DNA of 64,000 nucleotides from Monosporascus cannonballus. Its lineage: Eukaryota; Ascomycota; Sordariomycetes; Xylariales. Under the pieces are notes generated by a model. It was given only the letters and a program-made list of their open reading frames with translations. It ran no database searches and was not told where the DNA came from. A program made the position numbers and the translations under genes. The stretch lies in contig QJNS01000029.1 in assembly GCA_004154925.1 (NCBI GenBank), positions 186,001 through 250,000 on the forward strand, read 5' to 3'. Shown in pieces: positions 1 through 12,292 of this stretch (position 1 is the first letter of the stretch; each line of letters starts with the position of its first letter).

Positions 1-403
1 TAACGATAAAATCGTTAAACTTTTTGTTACCGAAATTTTTAATAAGTAAATAATTGCAGCCCTTAAAAAAGCGAAACTTAAAAAATATAAAAAGGTACAG
101 CTTAAACCTAATAAGGGTTTTGTAAAAATGATTTTGGTTAGGAAGGTAAAGGTAAGGCGGAAGGCCTTTGCGAAAGGACGCTTTATTATTATTCGGCAAA
201 ATTAATAAAAAACCGAACTTTCCGGAAGCGACGAAGATAGCAAAATGGAAACGGATTATATTATTATACGGTTTATTTAATATGGAATCAATTAATAAAA
301 TGGCTGTTAAGATATTATTATTTGAATGGAGAGGTTGTTATGGCGATGGCTTCAAAATTAGGTGGAGCGTTAATGGAGTAGAGCGCAGATGGGGGGGTCA
401 TCT
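1..403 (+). mobile_element. 3' end of a pogo/Fot1-like DNA transposon (5' part outside the window)
   Basis: This stretch is nearly collinear with the last 400 bp of the complete element at 16128-18057, including the transposase C-terminal tail and the G-rich end ...GGATGGGGGGGTCATCT (here with RIP-type A substitutions). It ends at 403 and is followed by TA (404-405), the expected TA target of Tc1/mariner-pogo elements. Copia integrase coding sequence resumes directly after it, so it is an insertion into the copia element. The transposase remnant keeps a basic C-terminal stretch but has stops. It is certainly the same family as the second copy; that it is dead is inferred from the stops and truncation at the window edge. 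Confidence 0.85.
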
Positions 404-405
404 TA

Positions 406-1204
406 ACGCTTTCGACGGGCGTACGAAAACGTTAATTATTACCTGTCCAGTTATTAAGGTTAGGATTAGTTATATTTTAAAGCGGAAAAAAATATATTTT
501 AACTGCCTTAATAAACGTAATAATTTTCCTTAAAAATAATTCTATATTAAAGTTAAAACGATCGTATTAAATGGAAAAACTTTTTTCGGAAACAAATTTC
601 GAAAATGGTTTTTCGATATAGGTATATTTTATAAGCTTTCGCCTCCATATATTAAGGAGCCCGTAGGCGTTTAAAAATGCGCGGGGGGCGTAATTATTAC
701 GAAAGTACGTTATTTAATTATTAATAATAATCTTTTTTTTAACTTATGGCCGGAAGCTGTAAAAATAGCCATATATATTACTAATCGTATACTTATTCAA
801 GCCTTAAGTTGGAAAACCCTTATCCAGGTTTTTAACAAATAATTAGTTAAAAAAGATAAAATACCTATTTCCGAAAAAGGTTTAAAGGCGAACGTGGCAA
901 ACATCGTACTTTTCGGATCAAAGGCTTATGCGCTTACGGAAGTTGTCCGTTGGGGTGCAAAACGCTTAAAAAAGATAGATCCTAAAGCGTGTATCGGTTA
1001 TTTCGTAAGATACGTAACTAATAATATATATCGGGTATGGATTTTTTTTGCAATAACGCGTTATTACCGTTAGGGACGTTACCTTCGACGAGATAAAGAA
1101 ATATTAGAGCAAAAAGAAAAAATTTTCGTTCGAAATCGCAAAATTAAACGACCAGATCGATAATATCTTTATTTTATTTGCAGCAATAACTTTTCTAAGA
1201 ACGT
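406..1204 (+). pseudogene. copia pol remnant: integrase C-terminal region
   Basis: Reading through the stops gives the copia block around ALSWKT, then FGSKAYAL, KRLKKIDPKA and NIYRVWIF. These match the familiar copia integrase/connection region in which the element's 'VFGCKAY' block is followed by a 'GYxxxNxYRVW' block and a conserved aspartate-rich stretch before the RT. Several TAA codons stand where CAA is expected, as RIP would produce. The frame is cut by the insertion of chromovirus C and continues at 14780. Confidence 0.8.
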
Positions 1205-1209
1205 TTAAA

Positions 1210-1583
1210 TGTGACGGCTTAGCGGTTTAACCAATTATTAAACCTTAAGTCGACGGGTTTATGTTGGCAGGAGTATCGTAGGAATCTGAATAATAAATAC
1301 AGTAACGTATTATGTCTTATAATGCCAAGGGTGCTTTGGGTAACGAATTGTTATTATAAATTAAAATTATTTAAATTATAGAATTAATAAACGTATATAT
1401 CCTTTTCCTTATTGGCTTAATTACTTATGATTACGCCGTTAGTGGTGATCACGATTACTTGAGATTACCTTTGATTATTAATAATTACTGGTTTGGCAGT
1501 GATTACCGTTACATAACCCGGAAGGTGGTCCGTGTGCTTTTGCTTGACCGTTTCTTGAGACCGGAGTTTGTCGGGTCGTAATA
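1210..1583 (-). repeat. 3' LTR of chromovirus C
   Basis: The sequence runs from TGTGACGGC to GTCGTAATA on the plus strand, that is TG...CA with one RIP change at an end. It pairs with 14401-14774 over its full length. A purine tract ending in GATCG lies next to it at about 1584-1600 (read on the minus strand), as expected for the primer of plus-strand synthesis. Confidence 0.92.
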
Positions 1584-1639
1584 CGATCTCCCCCTTTTTC
1601 AAATCTTGCCCTTAAGATTTTTTTCCCCTCTTTTTTTTC

Positions 1640-2291
1640 GTTTAGTAAGTATCCCTTTTTTTGTTATTAACCATATCGTCTCGTATTTCCAAAATTCGTT
1701 GCGTTCCCTGTTCTTCTACCGTTCGTCGTATTAACCTCGTAAAAGCCTTTAACGAATTTGGTTACGAAGTTATGTCTTACTTTTATTATTTCTTAAAAAA
1801 CATAAAATGTAAAATAATGGAAAACGTTTTAAGGTATAGGGAATATATTAATCAAGGCCGATTTTGTAATGGTACCGGCGTACCCATTTTTTCCTTACAA
1901 AATATTCGTCGTAAGTATTAACGTTTAAAACGCGAAAAAGCGCTTGCCGAAAAACGATTATTAAAGCTTTAACGGCTTTACTTCGAGGTTTAACGCAGAT
2001 ACCAGGAAAAAATAAATAATTTTTTTTTGTTTTATTCGTTTACGTAAATAAAAGGCGTTAATTCGTTCGAAGGGCGTTATTATGGTATAACGTAAGCTTT
2101 AATTATTAAATAAATTAAAAGAATAAAAACGTTAGGAGCAAAAGTAATTAAAGGCTGCCGTTACGGCTGTTACGTCGGCGTAGGTTGTAATCGATTGGCC
2201 TAATATTCTGGTTACTAACTGGTTGATTATTAATTAAGACGCGCCTATTGTTGTTAGTGAAAATTTTTTAATAGGCGCTGGATGTCAGTGA
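1640..2291 (+). pseudogene. antisense accessory ORF of chromovirus C
   Basis: This frame lies opposite to C's gag-pol, between the 3' LTR and the chromodomain. Recognisable pieces are GRFCNGTGVPIFSLQNIRR at about 1857-1913, then a Lys/Arg/Glu-rich stretch (LKREKALAEKRLLKL) likely to be helical, and a C-terminal part reading NFLIGAGCQ before TGA at 2289-2291. Pol on the minus strand ends at 2264-2266, so the two ORFs overlap tail-to-tail by 28 bp. At least one frameshift and several stops are present. The same layout occurs in elements B, E and F. Function is unknown; Cys residues at the front and a coiled-coil-like middle are all that can be seen. The start codon is not identifiable. Confidence 0.7.
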
Positions 2292-5200
2292 GGTTTTTGG
2301 CGGGTTCCCAGGTGTTCTCGGAATTTGGGTGCTTTTTTCACTTAATTAGGTACTGGGTAAATCCGTTTTGTTTTCGTATATTAAGGATTTTCTTCACTTT
2401 GAATACCTGTTCGTTTTTTATTTCCATATCGTTTTGTGCCGTATATATTTTGATTATATCTGCTGTTAATTCGAATAAAAAAATATGAAAAATTAAATGA
2501 AATTTAACTTTTGGTAAAAGTTCTAATTAGTAATTATTTTCTAAGATTTTCTTGGCGATTTTATATGGACCGATATATTTAAAATCGAGTTTTTTGTTGG
2601 GTCGTTTTATTTAAATATTTTTTGTGGCAAGGAAAATTATTTTCCTTTTTTCGAAAGTTAATCTTTTTAACCTTTTTTAATTATAATACTTGTTTATTTA
2701 ATTCCGTATTAATTCCGGTTTTATTTTTATTTCTTAATATAATTATCGTAATTGTTTTAACGTAAAAATTACTTTGATATTAATTGGATTATCGTTACAT
2801 ATTTTTTTATAAATTTCTGAAATAAAACCAAAATTTGCGTTTATAGGTATTATCCTAATGCTTTCGTAATAGCTGGTATTATAAATTAATTAAATAATCG
2901 GTAATTTTTTAACTTAATTATTTTGTTCGTAATTAATATAATATCGTAAATAAGTTTCCAAGGTTTAATTTGTTCGTTTTATTTATTTATTTATTTAAGG
3001 TTTAAATACGTTAAATAACTTATGATTTAGGCCGATTTATGCCATTAGGCTTTACCAAAATTTAAATACAAATATTAATCCTTTATTTAATATAATTTCC
3101 ATTAATAATTTATATATATTAAAAATATATTTAAAAAAAATGTATATTAATTGTTCGGCGTTTATATCCTTATGATATAGTAAAAAATAGGAAAATTTCG
3201 TGAATCGATCGACGATTACGAAAATGCTATCGTAATATATTTCCGTAACTGGATTTTTTAATATAGGAAGTTTAATAATGAAATCGAATATAACTAAATA
3301 TTATCGTTATTTTACGATTAATAATAGCTATAATTCTCTATATAGCTTATGTCGTCGAGCCTTTGCTTTAACGCAAATATCGCATTACCGTATAATTTTC
3401 TGTATTATTAATTTTATTTTAAAAAAGGAATATATGCGTTAAAGTCGTTTTAGGGTTTTATGGATCTTTAGATATTTATGTAACTGATATTCGTGTATTT
3501 TTCGTATTAAATTCCTTTGGTATTTTTTTGGCATTTATATTTTGTCCGTTTTTTGGTTTTCTGGTGCATATTAAAAGGTACTGCCTGAATCGTTGCAATC
3601 TGTCGTAGGCGTAGGTATCCTTTTGTAGTAATATCAAATATTATATGGCTGATTTTGACTAATTTCTTTTCGAAATTTAATTACCTGCTTAAAATATTTG
3701 CTTTGCCGTTTTCTGAATTTTTTTTGTAAATAATGACGAAGTTAAAGTTTGCCAATTTTTCCACATAATAAAATTATCGTTTTATAAGTTTCCTAGTCGT
3801 AATAAATTAGGTAAGATTTTGATAATCCGTATAAACCTTAACCTGATGCAAATTTCCCTTTAAAAAATACCTGAATTCCCGAAATGCCATAATAATGGCC
3901 ATATATTTTTTATCTGGAATGCCATAATTAAATTCGGTTCTTTTTAATTTATAGGAAAAAAATGTAATAAGGTACAATTTGCCTTAATTATTTTATTATC
4001 CGATTATTACGTTTAACGCGTAATTTGAAATATCGGTTTTTAATTTAACGGGATAATTTAGATTATATATAATTAGTATTAATTCGCTGGTAATTATATT
4101 TTTAATATCCCGAAATATCTTTTCTGTATTTGGCGTTTATTTAAATTTTTTTTGTAAGATTTGTTAAGGGTATAACTATTTTACTGAAATTTCGAATAAA
4201 ATTCCTATAATAATTAACAAACTTAAAAAATGCTTATACCTTTTTAATTATCGTTAACATTTATTATTTTGTAATTATAGCGATTTTCTTAAGGTTTATT
4301 CTAATATATCTTGAGATAATAATATATTCCAGATATTTTACTTTCTATGTATGGAACTAATTTTTCTTTGCGTTAATAAGTAATTTTACGTTTTGTAAAA
4401 CTTAAAAAACCTTATAAACGTATTTTACGTATACTTTTTTTGTCTCCGAGAAAATAAGAATGTCGTCGAGATAGCAAACGACGAAAATATTAAGGTATTT
4501 TCGTAATACATAATTAATTATTCGTTAAAAAGTTACTGGTACGTTTATAAATTCCATTAATATAATTAAATACTTAAATAGTCGGTATTTTGTTTTGAAA
4601 GTTATTTTTTATTTATATTTTTTCTTAATTTTAATAAGGTTATATTTATTTCTAAAATCGAATGTTATAAATTATTTGGTTTCGTAAAATCGGTTTTTTA
4701 TTTCCGTAATTAAGGGTAATAATATTTAATCCTTAATAATAATGTCGTTCAATTATCAATAATTAACTATAAGTCGTAATTTTCCATTTTTTTAATACAA
4801 AAAACCTAAGATATCCTATTAATAATTTCGAAGGTCGAATTTATCTTTGTTATAGCCGATTTTCCAGGTATTCTTTAAAAGTACGTAATTCGTTTTTATT
4901 AAGGTTATAAATAGGGTAAAACTTTGTTAAAGATCTTTCTTTAAAAATTATCTTATAATTTTATTTATTATGTTTTAATAATTTTGTATCGAATTCCTTT
5001 TTGAAAAATTACTTATATCTATAATATTATAATAATGTATTAATTAAACTTTTTAATTCCTTAAGTTATTATTATTTATATTATTTTAAATCGTTATTTA
5101 ATTTTTTTAATTTCGTTTTAATAATAATAATAATACGTTATATTTTTCTTTAATTCTCGTTCTTTTTTTTATATCTTATTTCTTTGGGTAATAAGGTATT

Positions 5201-5800
5201 TATCGTATCCTTATGCCTGTATTTATTATTATTATTAATCGAATATTAAAATCTTAATTCTTTTTTATTTATTAATAGGAAATAAAATAAACTTTACCTG
5301 GCCAGTTCCGCCGTTAATCAAAATTCCGTACTGGCGTGTCTATGGTAATTTTAAAATTATATCGTAATTCCCGAATAAAACGATATCGAAATTAACCGTT
5401 TAATATTATCCTTAAACAAAAATTTCGAAATAATTAATTTCGCGTATAACTTTTCCATTATTATAAGCGAATTTTTAATTTTTGGTATTTGTCGTTATAT
5501 AAAGTTTTAACTTATATTTCCATAGCAGTTTAAACTTATTAATTATATCCGGTATAATATAATTTCTGCCTAGAGTTCTGCAATTTATTATTACGATATA
5601 TTAATATGTTCCGATTTGTATATCCCAAGTAATAAAATTGTTAACGTTTTTTATCGTCGTATTTAAAACCCCTTTTAGGAATTCCTTTTAATTCCTTTAA
5701 ATTTTGTTATTTTGCAGCTTTTTTATAAGTAACCTTTTTTTTAATTTTTGTTCGAATTTGTCGAATTTAGTTTGTATTTTTTCGTTTAACGCGTTAAGTT
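2264..5800 (-). pseudogene. chromovirus C pol remnant (RT, RNase H, integrase, chromodomain)
   Basis: The minus strand encodes the 3' part of a gypsy polyprotein ending in a chromodomain and the LLKNFH end motif, with stop at 2264-2266. Collinear counterparts in elements B and F give the domain order protease, RT, RNase H, integrase, GPY/F-like module and chromodomain. Many stops and lost acidic residues show heavy RIP. The 5' part of the same polyprotein continues at 12661-14390 beyond the nested element B. Confidence 0.75.
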
Positions 5801-5805
5801 GTTAT

Positions 5806-6168
5806 TGTCATGGCCCAACACGCTTGGCATGTCCGGAAACAGTCAAAACAAGTGGAGCACCAGAAGGAAGGTCACGTGATGGATTATTAGGATTATTGCG
5901 AGATTTACGAGAGTCAGGATTATTGGGATTATTGCGAGATTATAATAATCTAGCAGAACTAGGCGTTAACAGATTAGTATATGTACGTTCGTTATTTCCA
6001 TAGTTTAGATAGCTTTAGCTTGCAATAATAGTTCGTTACTTAAAACGCCTTTGGTATTACGAGACGTGATACGTTATTGTATTTATTATTTAGAATCTCA
6101 CGATATTTCTGTTAACATAAACCCGTTAATTTAGGTTTAATAGTTGGTTAATTAGCTTAGCCGTTATA
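5806..6168 (+). repeat. 5' LTR of chromovirus B
   Basis: The LTR runs from TGTCATGGCCC to GCCGTTATA (RIP-altered CACA end). Inside are tandem-like GGATTATTAGGATTATTGCGAG units. The 3' half (U5-like part) is shared with the LTRs of C, E, F and G while the 5' half is specific to B. Directly after it comes CGTTGCAAGCTTTTG, the position of the primer-binding site; the primer tRNA was not identified. Confidence 0.92.
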
Positions 6169-6224
6169 CGTTGCAAGCTTTTGTTCAGTAATACCGTTAG
6201 ATTTTGAGCAATATCGCCGACATT

Positions 6225-7303
6225 ATGTTTACTAGCAAGCAGCCCGAATAATCTATTTACCAGGTTTTTAAGGACCCTGATACCGGAATGGAATCCGAGG
6301 AAGAAAAGAAGTAGTTTCGTTTTTTTCGAGAGGAAGTCCTTCGACGCCTGGATGCTATAAACGAATGTATTTTTTAGTTAGAGCAAGATAAAAATAATCT
6401 TATTACGTTTCTCCAAGCTATTTATGAGAAGTTTAAGGAGAAAGGAAAGGTTCCCGAGACCGGAAAGCCTTTTCGGTTAAGCTAGGTTATTTAGCTGAAT
6501 TCCACCAAGGAATTAGGAAAAGTTTTTAAATCCCCTAAGTTAGAATTTTTCGACGGAATTTTAGCTAAGTTATAATTGTTCTTAACTTAATGCCGAACTT
6601 ATTTTGGGTAGTTTCTTATTCGATTTGTTATGCTTACCGTATGGGTTAAGTTCGCGGTCGGATAATTTACTGAAAACGCGGTTACTTGGTTTAAGCCGGC
6701 CATAAGAGAATACGTTATTTTGCTAGTCGAAAAACGAAACCCAGAGGTGGTGCGGGTATATAACGATTACGAATAATTCGAATAAGTATTGATAAAGGTT
6801 TTAGGAATGGTAAATAAGAAGATAAAGGCCAAGATGCAAATCCAGTAGTTACGACAGAAGGGATCGGCATCCAAGTACAGCAGTATATTCGTTTAATTGG
6901 TTTTTAAGTTAAATTAGGGACAAGAAGTATTAATGGTTAAGTTTTTCGACGGCCTGAAAAAGGAAGTACAGAAGAAGTTTTTTAAATTTAACCGGCCTAA
7001 TTATTTGTTAGATTATATTATTATGGCAGTTAAAATTAATAACCGATAATATGCTTAACGTATTAGAGGTATTAAGGGAAAACATGATAATAAGTTGCGG
7101 TATATGGCTAATATTAACGCTTTTCGGCATAATAATACTTTTTACGGCATTAAACCAGATTTTATGGAGCTGGGAGTTACCTATAAAAAGGACTGGAGCC
7201 AGATTAAGTGTTATAATTGCGGAAAAAAGGGGCATAAGGCTTATAAGTGCCTTTTATCCAAAAAGTTACGACGAAATAATTGGAAATTTGTACCCGAAGG
7301 ATA
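6225..7303 (+). pseudogene. chromovirus B gag with CCHC zinc knuckle
   Basis: From ATG 6225 a gag-like frame can be followed through several TAG/TAA codons. It begins MFTSKQPE, carries an acidic EEEKK stretch, then a Retrotrans_gag-like centre (LVEKRNPEVVRVYNDYE). It ends with CYNCGKKGHKAYKC (7209-7250), a complete C-x2-C-x4-H-x4-C nucleic-acid-binding knuckle. The nonsense codons are those expected from CAG/CAA by C-to-T. Gag packages the element RNA; this copy cannot make a full-length product as it stands. Confidence 0.8.
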
Positions 7304-10300
7304 ATTTAAGGAAAATTAGAAAAAAGAAGGTAAACTTATTAATATGATTCGATTAAAGTATAAACCAGGTTTTCCATAGTAAGAAATGCAATAAAAAATG
7401 CGAAAAGCTAGGAATTTGGTTTAGCAAGTAATTAAGGGGTAATAAAATATTTTTAAGGGATGGCTAAAAAAGCATTAGGGTTGGACGGAAAAGGTTTGCC
7501 CTGAAATCCTTGATCGATATAGTAGGATGTATGCCGTTTATTGCAAACGATAAAACTGTCCCGTTTACGAGGAATAGAAACGATATATTTATAGTAAAAT
7601 TATATAAATATATTATGAGGGATTCGATTTTCTTAATAGAACGGGAGATAATAAGAACGATAAATAATGGTACCGATATTTTCGATCCATAGCCCTTGAA
7701 GATAATTTTTTTTAGTTGGTGGTAGTAGAAAGTTGGCCCAAAGGAAAATGGTATCCGTAAGAAGACTTTTTTTGTTATTATAAGTAGTATAATTACTAAA
7801 CGGAAAAAGAGTTGATTTAGTATACCGTAAAAAAGCATTACCAGAAAGTTATTACGGATTTTTATTTTTAATTGGTATTTATTACAAATCTTAATAAACG
7901 ATAAGCTTTAAAAGGAGAAATTTAATGATTTATACGAAACCTTTAGTGGAAAGGCAATAAAGCTTAATAGGAGATTATATATTATATTAAGGAATAGTTT
8001 ACTTAATGGGGAAAAGAAATCTAATAAAATTAGGAATAATTGATATAATTCGAAAGCATAGTATGCCGATAAGAACGGCAGATATAGCAGTTCGACGCGC
8101 TGTATAAAGAAATATAAATAAAATTCGATAGATTCGAACAAAAATTAAAAGACGGAGATTATTTATAAAAAAGCCGTAAGATGACGAAATTTAAAGGAAT
8201 TAAAAGGAATTTCCGAAAAAGGTTTTAAATGCGACGATAAGAGCCGTTAATAACCTTATTACCCTGGATATACGAATCGGAACGTATTGGTATACCGTAA
8301 TAGTAAATTGCGGAGCTTTGGGCGGAAATTATATTGCATTAGATATGGTTAATAAGTTTAAATTATTATGGAAATATAAGTTAAAACCTTATATAGCAAC
8401 GAACGCCGAAAGTTAGGATTTCGCTTATAATAACGGAAAGATTTTACGCAAAATTAATTATTTCGAGATCTTTGTTAAAGGACGATATTAAACGGTTAAT
8501 TTTGATATTGTTTTATTTAAGAATTACGATATAATCTTAGGATTATTATGGATACGTTAGTACGAAGTTTTGATTAATAGAGGAATTAGCCAGATAAAAT
8601 TCTTTTTACTTTTTGTTAACGGATAAAAAAAAAACGAGATCTTAATATTCGATTAAAGATAACGACGAATATAGGCATAAGGATATAATAGATATCTTAT
8701 TACCTAAAGGGATAAGATATAAAAAAAAGAATGGGCATTAAAGAAAAATACGACGTATCGTTATTATTATTAAAGCAAAATTACGGTAATTAAATAACGA
8801 TTTAAAATAATAGCCTTAAAAATTAGAAAATTTAATTAATGTATTATTATAATACCATAGATATAAGCAGCTTTTCAAAAAGGAGTTTGATACGAAATTA
8901 TTAGAATATAGCGAATAAGATTACGAAATTATTTTTTAAAAAAATTTATTAATAAAGTTTTACCTTATTTATAATCTTAGCGGAAACGAGTTATATATTT
9001 TTAAAAAATATTTGGAAAATCGGTTACAAAAAAGATGGATTCGACCTTCGAAATTACCAGTAAGATATCTTATGTTTTTTATGCTTAAAAAAAACGGAAA
9101 ATTACGATTTGTAATCGATTACCGATAGCTAAACGAAGTTATTATTAAGGATTGAATATTATTACCCTTAATTACAAAAATAAAAGACCGATTTTATGGA
9201 ATTAAGTAATTTACAGTATTCGATTTTAAAGATAAATATAACCTTATTAAAATTAAAAAAGGATACGAATGGAAAATAATATTTAAAACGAAATACGGAT
9301 TATTTAAGTATTTAGTTACGTTAATGGGATTTATGAACGTATTAGTAACTTTTTAACGGATGGTAAATTATGTGTTGCGAGAATATTTCGACGTTTTTGT
9401 TATGTATTATTTCGATAATATTTTTATTTTTTTAAAAACGGAAGAAGTATACGTAAAATACGTTTATAAAGTTTTTTAAGTTTTATAAAACGTAAAATTG
9501 TTAATTAATGCAGAAAAAAGCTAGTTCCATAAATAAAAAGTGGAATATTTAGGATATATTATTACCCTGGGATATATTAAGATGGACCCCAAGAAAATCG
9601 CTATAATCACAAAATGGCAAATGCTAACGACGGTTAAAGAAATACAGGTATTCCTTGGATTCGTTAATTATTACAGAAAGTTTATTCGGAACTTTAGCCG
9701 AATAATTATATCCCTGATTAACCTTACTAAGAAAAAAAAAAGAATTCAGATAAACGCCCGAAACGGAAAAAGCGTTCCAGGAAATCAAGAATATGATTAT
9801 TAACGAATTAATGCTAATTATATATGATTTAAGTCGCCCCGTCGAACTAGAAACCGATATTTCGGATTACGCGTTAGGCGTAGTGATCGGATAGCGAAAT
9901 AATTAGGGTAAATTATATCTTATTGCATTTTTCTTATATAAGTTAAAAGGAGCTAAGCTTAATTACGGCATTCCAAATAAAGAATTTATGGCCATTATTA
10001 TAATATTCCGCGAATTTAGGTATTTCCTAAAGGGAAATTTGTACCAAATTAAGGTTTATACGGATTATTAAAATCTTACCCGATTTATTACGACCAGAAA
10101 ACTTACAGAACGATAATTACGATACGTAAAAAAGTTGGCGAATTTCGATTTCGTTATTATTTACAAGAAAGGTTTAAAGAATAGCAAAGCGGACGCCTTA
10201 AGCAAACGACCAAACTTTAAAAAGAAATTGATTAAAGTTAGTTATATAATTTTTAATATTACCATAAAAGGATATTTACGTTTGCGGTAAATTGCGATAA

Positions 10301-11667
10301 TTCGGGTAATACCTTTAAATATGTATCAGAAAATCCAGTAGTATAACGATAATTTCCCAGAAAACCAAAAAACGGACAAAATGCAGGTTTTAAAAAAATA
10401 TTAAATGGATTTAATACAAAATATATACGAACATCAGCTATATAGATATCTAAGGATCCATAAGACCCTAGAACGATTTTAGCGCATATATTTTTTTCCT
10501 AAGATAAAAACGATAGTCCAGAAAGTACGATAATAATGTAACCTTTGTAACAAGGCTAAGGCATAACGATATAAGCCTTATGGAAAATTATAACTATTAC
10601 TAGTTTTAAAGAGACCCTAGGATTCGGTTATTATGGATTTTATTATTAAATTTCCCTTATCCGAAAATTTAGCGATAAGAATATATTACGATAGCATTTT
10701 CGTTATTATCGATCGGTTTACGAAATTTTTTTATTTTTTACCTTATTATGAAGATATTAATGCAGAATAAATAATATATATTTTTTTCAAAAACATTTTT
10801 AATACGCATGGATTATTAATAAAAATTATTTTAGATAAAGGATTAACGTTTGCATCAAAATTTTGGCAAAACCTTATGGCATAGATCGGCTTAAATTACA
10901 AATTATCTAACGTATTTAAACCCCAGACAGATAAATAAATAAAACGAACGAACCAAACGTTAAAAATATATTTACGATATTATATTAATTATGAATAAAA
11001 TAACTAAGTTAAGAAACTATTTATTACTTAATTAACTTATAATATTAACTATTACGAAAATATTAGAATTATTCCAGTAAACGCTAATTTTGGTTTTATT
11101 TCAGAAATTTACAAAAAAGTACGCGATAACGGTCCAGTTAATATCAAAATAATCCTTACGACGGAATAATTACGACAGTTATATTAAAAAATAAAAACAG
11201 AACTAAAATTTGTACGGAATCAAATAAGCAAATATTATAACGAAAAAAAATTAAAAGGATTAATTTTCGAAAAGGGGGAAATGGTTTACCTTGTTACCAA
11301 AAACATCCAAACAAAAAAACCTAGCAAAAAATTCGATTTCAAATATATCGGCCTATACAAAATCGTTAAGAAAATCTTAGAAAATAATTACCAATTGGAA
11401 TTTCCACCAAAAATTAAATTCCACCTAATTTTTTATATTTTCTTATTCGAATTAATAACGGACATAATTAAAGTACGTATAACACAGAACGATATAAAAA
11501 TAAAAAACGAACAGGTATACGAAATGGAGAAAATCCTTAATATAAGGAAACAAAACGGATTTACCTAATACTTAATCAAATAAAAAAAATACCCAGATTC
11601 CGAAAACTTATAGGAATTAGCCAAAAACCTTATAAATACCCAGCGCCTATTAAAAAACTTTTACTAG
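7304..11667 (+). pseudogene. chromovirus B pol (protease-RT-RNase H-integrase-chromodomain)
   Basis: Blocks seen in order: a protease-like segment with VIVNCGALGG (about 8295-8325); RT with LRFVIDYR at about 9105, a palm motif degraded to YFDN where YxDD is expected (near 9410), and VFLGFVNYYRKFIRNFSR (about 9650-9710); RNase H with LETDISDYALGVVIG and SKADALSKRPNF; integrase with IYYDSIFVIIDRFTKF; a GPY/F-like module with FDFKYIGLYKIVKKI (about 11330); and a chromodomain from about 11517 (YEMEKILNIRKQNGFT) to the TAG at 11665-11667. The chromodomain places it among chromoviruses, which use it to target histone-marked chromatin. Many stops and D-to-N changes make it inactive. Confidence 0.85.
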
Positions 11668-12250
11668 TAACGTCGAAAGCGGCGAAATTAAAAGCCCCCC
11701 AGTTAGTAATCGACCAGTCGGTAGGCTTAAGGCTGGACCAATCGGGAAAAATAACAGATGGCGTTAACGTGGCTTTCGCGGCCTTTGCCCGTTCCTTACG
11801 TTCTAACTTATTTAGTTCCTCCAGGTTGTTAATGCCGCGAAAAACGGCCTTTATTATTTTGTTATATTACATTTTTTTTTGTTTACATAAATAACGCAAA
11901 CGGGCGTTAACTTCCGAAATAACCCGATCGGCCTTTTTTTCAGCAGCCTCTAATTCCAATTCGAGTTTTCGGTATTAAGTAACGATATGTTATAACTGCT
12001 TTAAGCTTAAACCTTGCGCATCACAGTTGGATTAGTTATTTTTAATACAAGACGAATAACGGGAAAAGTCGTTCTCCGATAATTTGCATTCCAGTTTCTT
12101 TCGTTCATAATAGGAACAAGGCGTTATATCCACAGGACTTGCAAAAAATACCGCGGCCATTAAGGAATTGCGCTAAGCGGTTTTCGTCTTAAAAAAAGGT
12201 TTAGCATATTTCTTGATACGACCCGTTATGATAAAATTAAAGATTTACAG
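11630..12250 (-). pseudogene. antisense accessory ORF of chromovirus B
   Basis: Clearest copy of the antisense frame. On the minus strand it reads a Cys region (CKLSENDFSRYSSC, then a CDAQGLSLKQL block), a long charged helix (RKLELELEAAEKKADRVI, with SEVNARLRYLCKQKK after it) and a Trp-containing C-terminus (SVIFPDWSSLKPTDWSIT). It ends TSKSFLIGAGYL and a stop at 11630-11632. Only a handful of stops interrupt about 180 codons, all at codons that CAA/CAG would give under RIP. The end overlaps the plus-strand pol end (11667) by 38 bp. The protein resembles short Cys plus coiled-coil hypothetical proteins often annotated near fungal retroelements (from memory, not checked). Function unknown. Confidence 0.78.
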
Positions 12251-12292
12251 AATGAAATTTTCGGGACGAAGATCTTAGGAGAGGGAAAATCG

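Noticed and set aside
2282..2488. Plus-strand frame of 68 codons next to the antisense ORF of C
   Set aside because: It is the reverse of the chromodomain/integrase end of C (NSENTWEP on the minus strand).
5881..5945. GGATTATTAGGATTATTGCGAG units in the LTR of B as a CRISPR or satellite array
   Set aside because: Only about two irregular units within an LTR; no spacers and a eukaryotic context.
7008..7838. Minus-strand frames in the gag/protease region of B
   Set aside because: They lie opposite recognisable gag with an intact zinc knuckle; long frames arise from RIP-biased composition.
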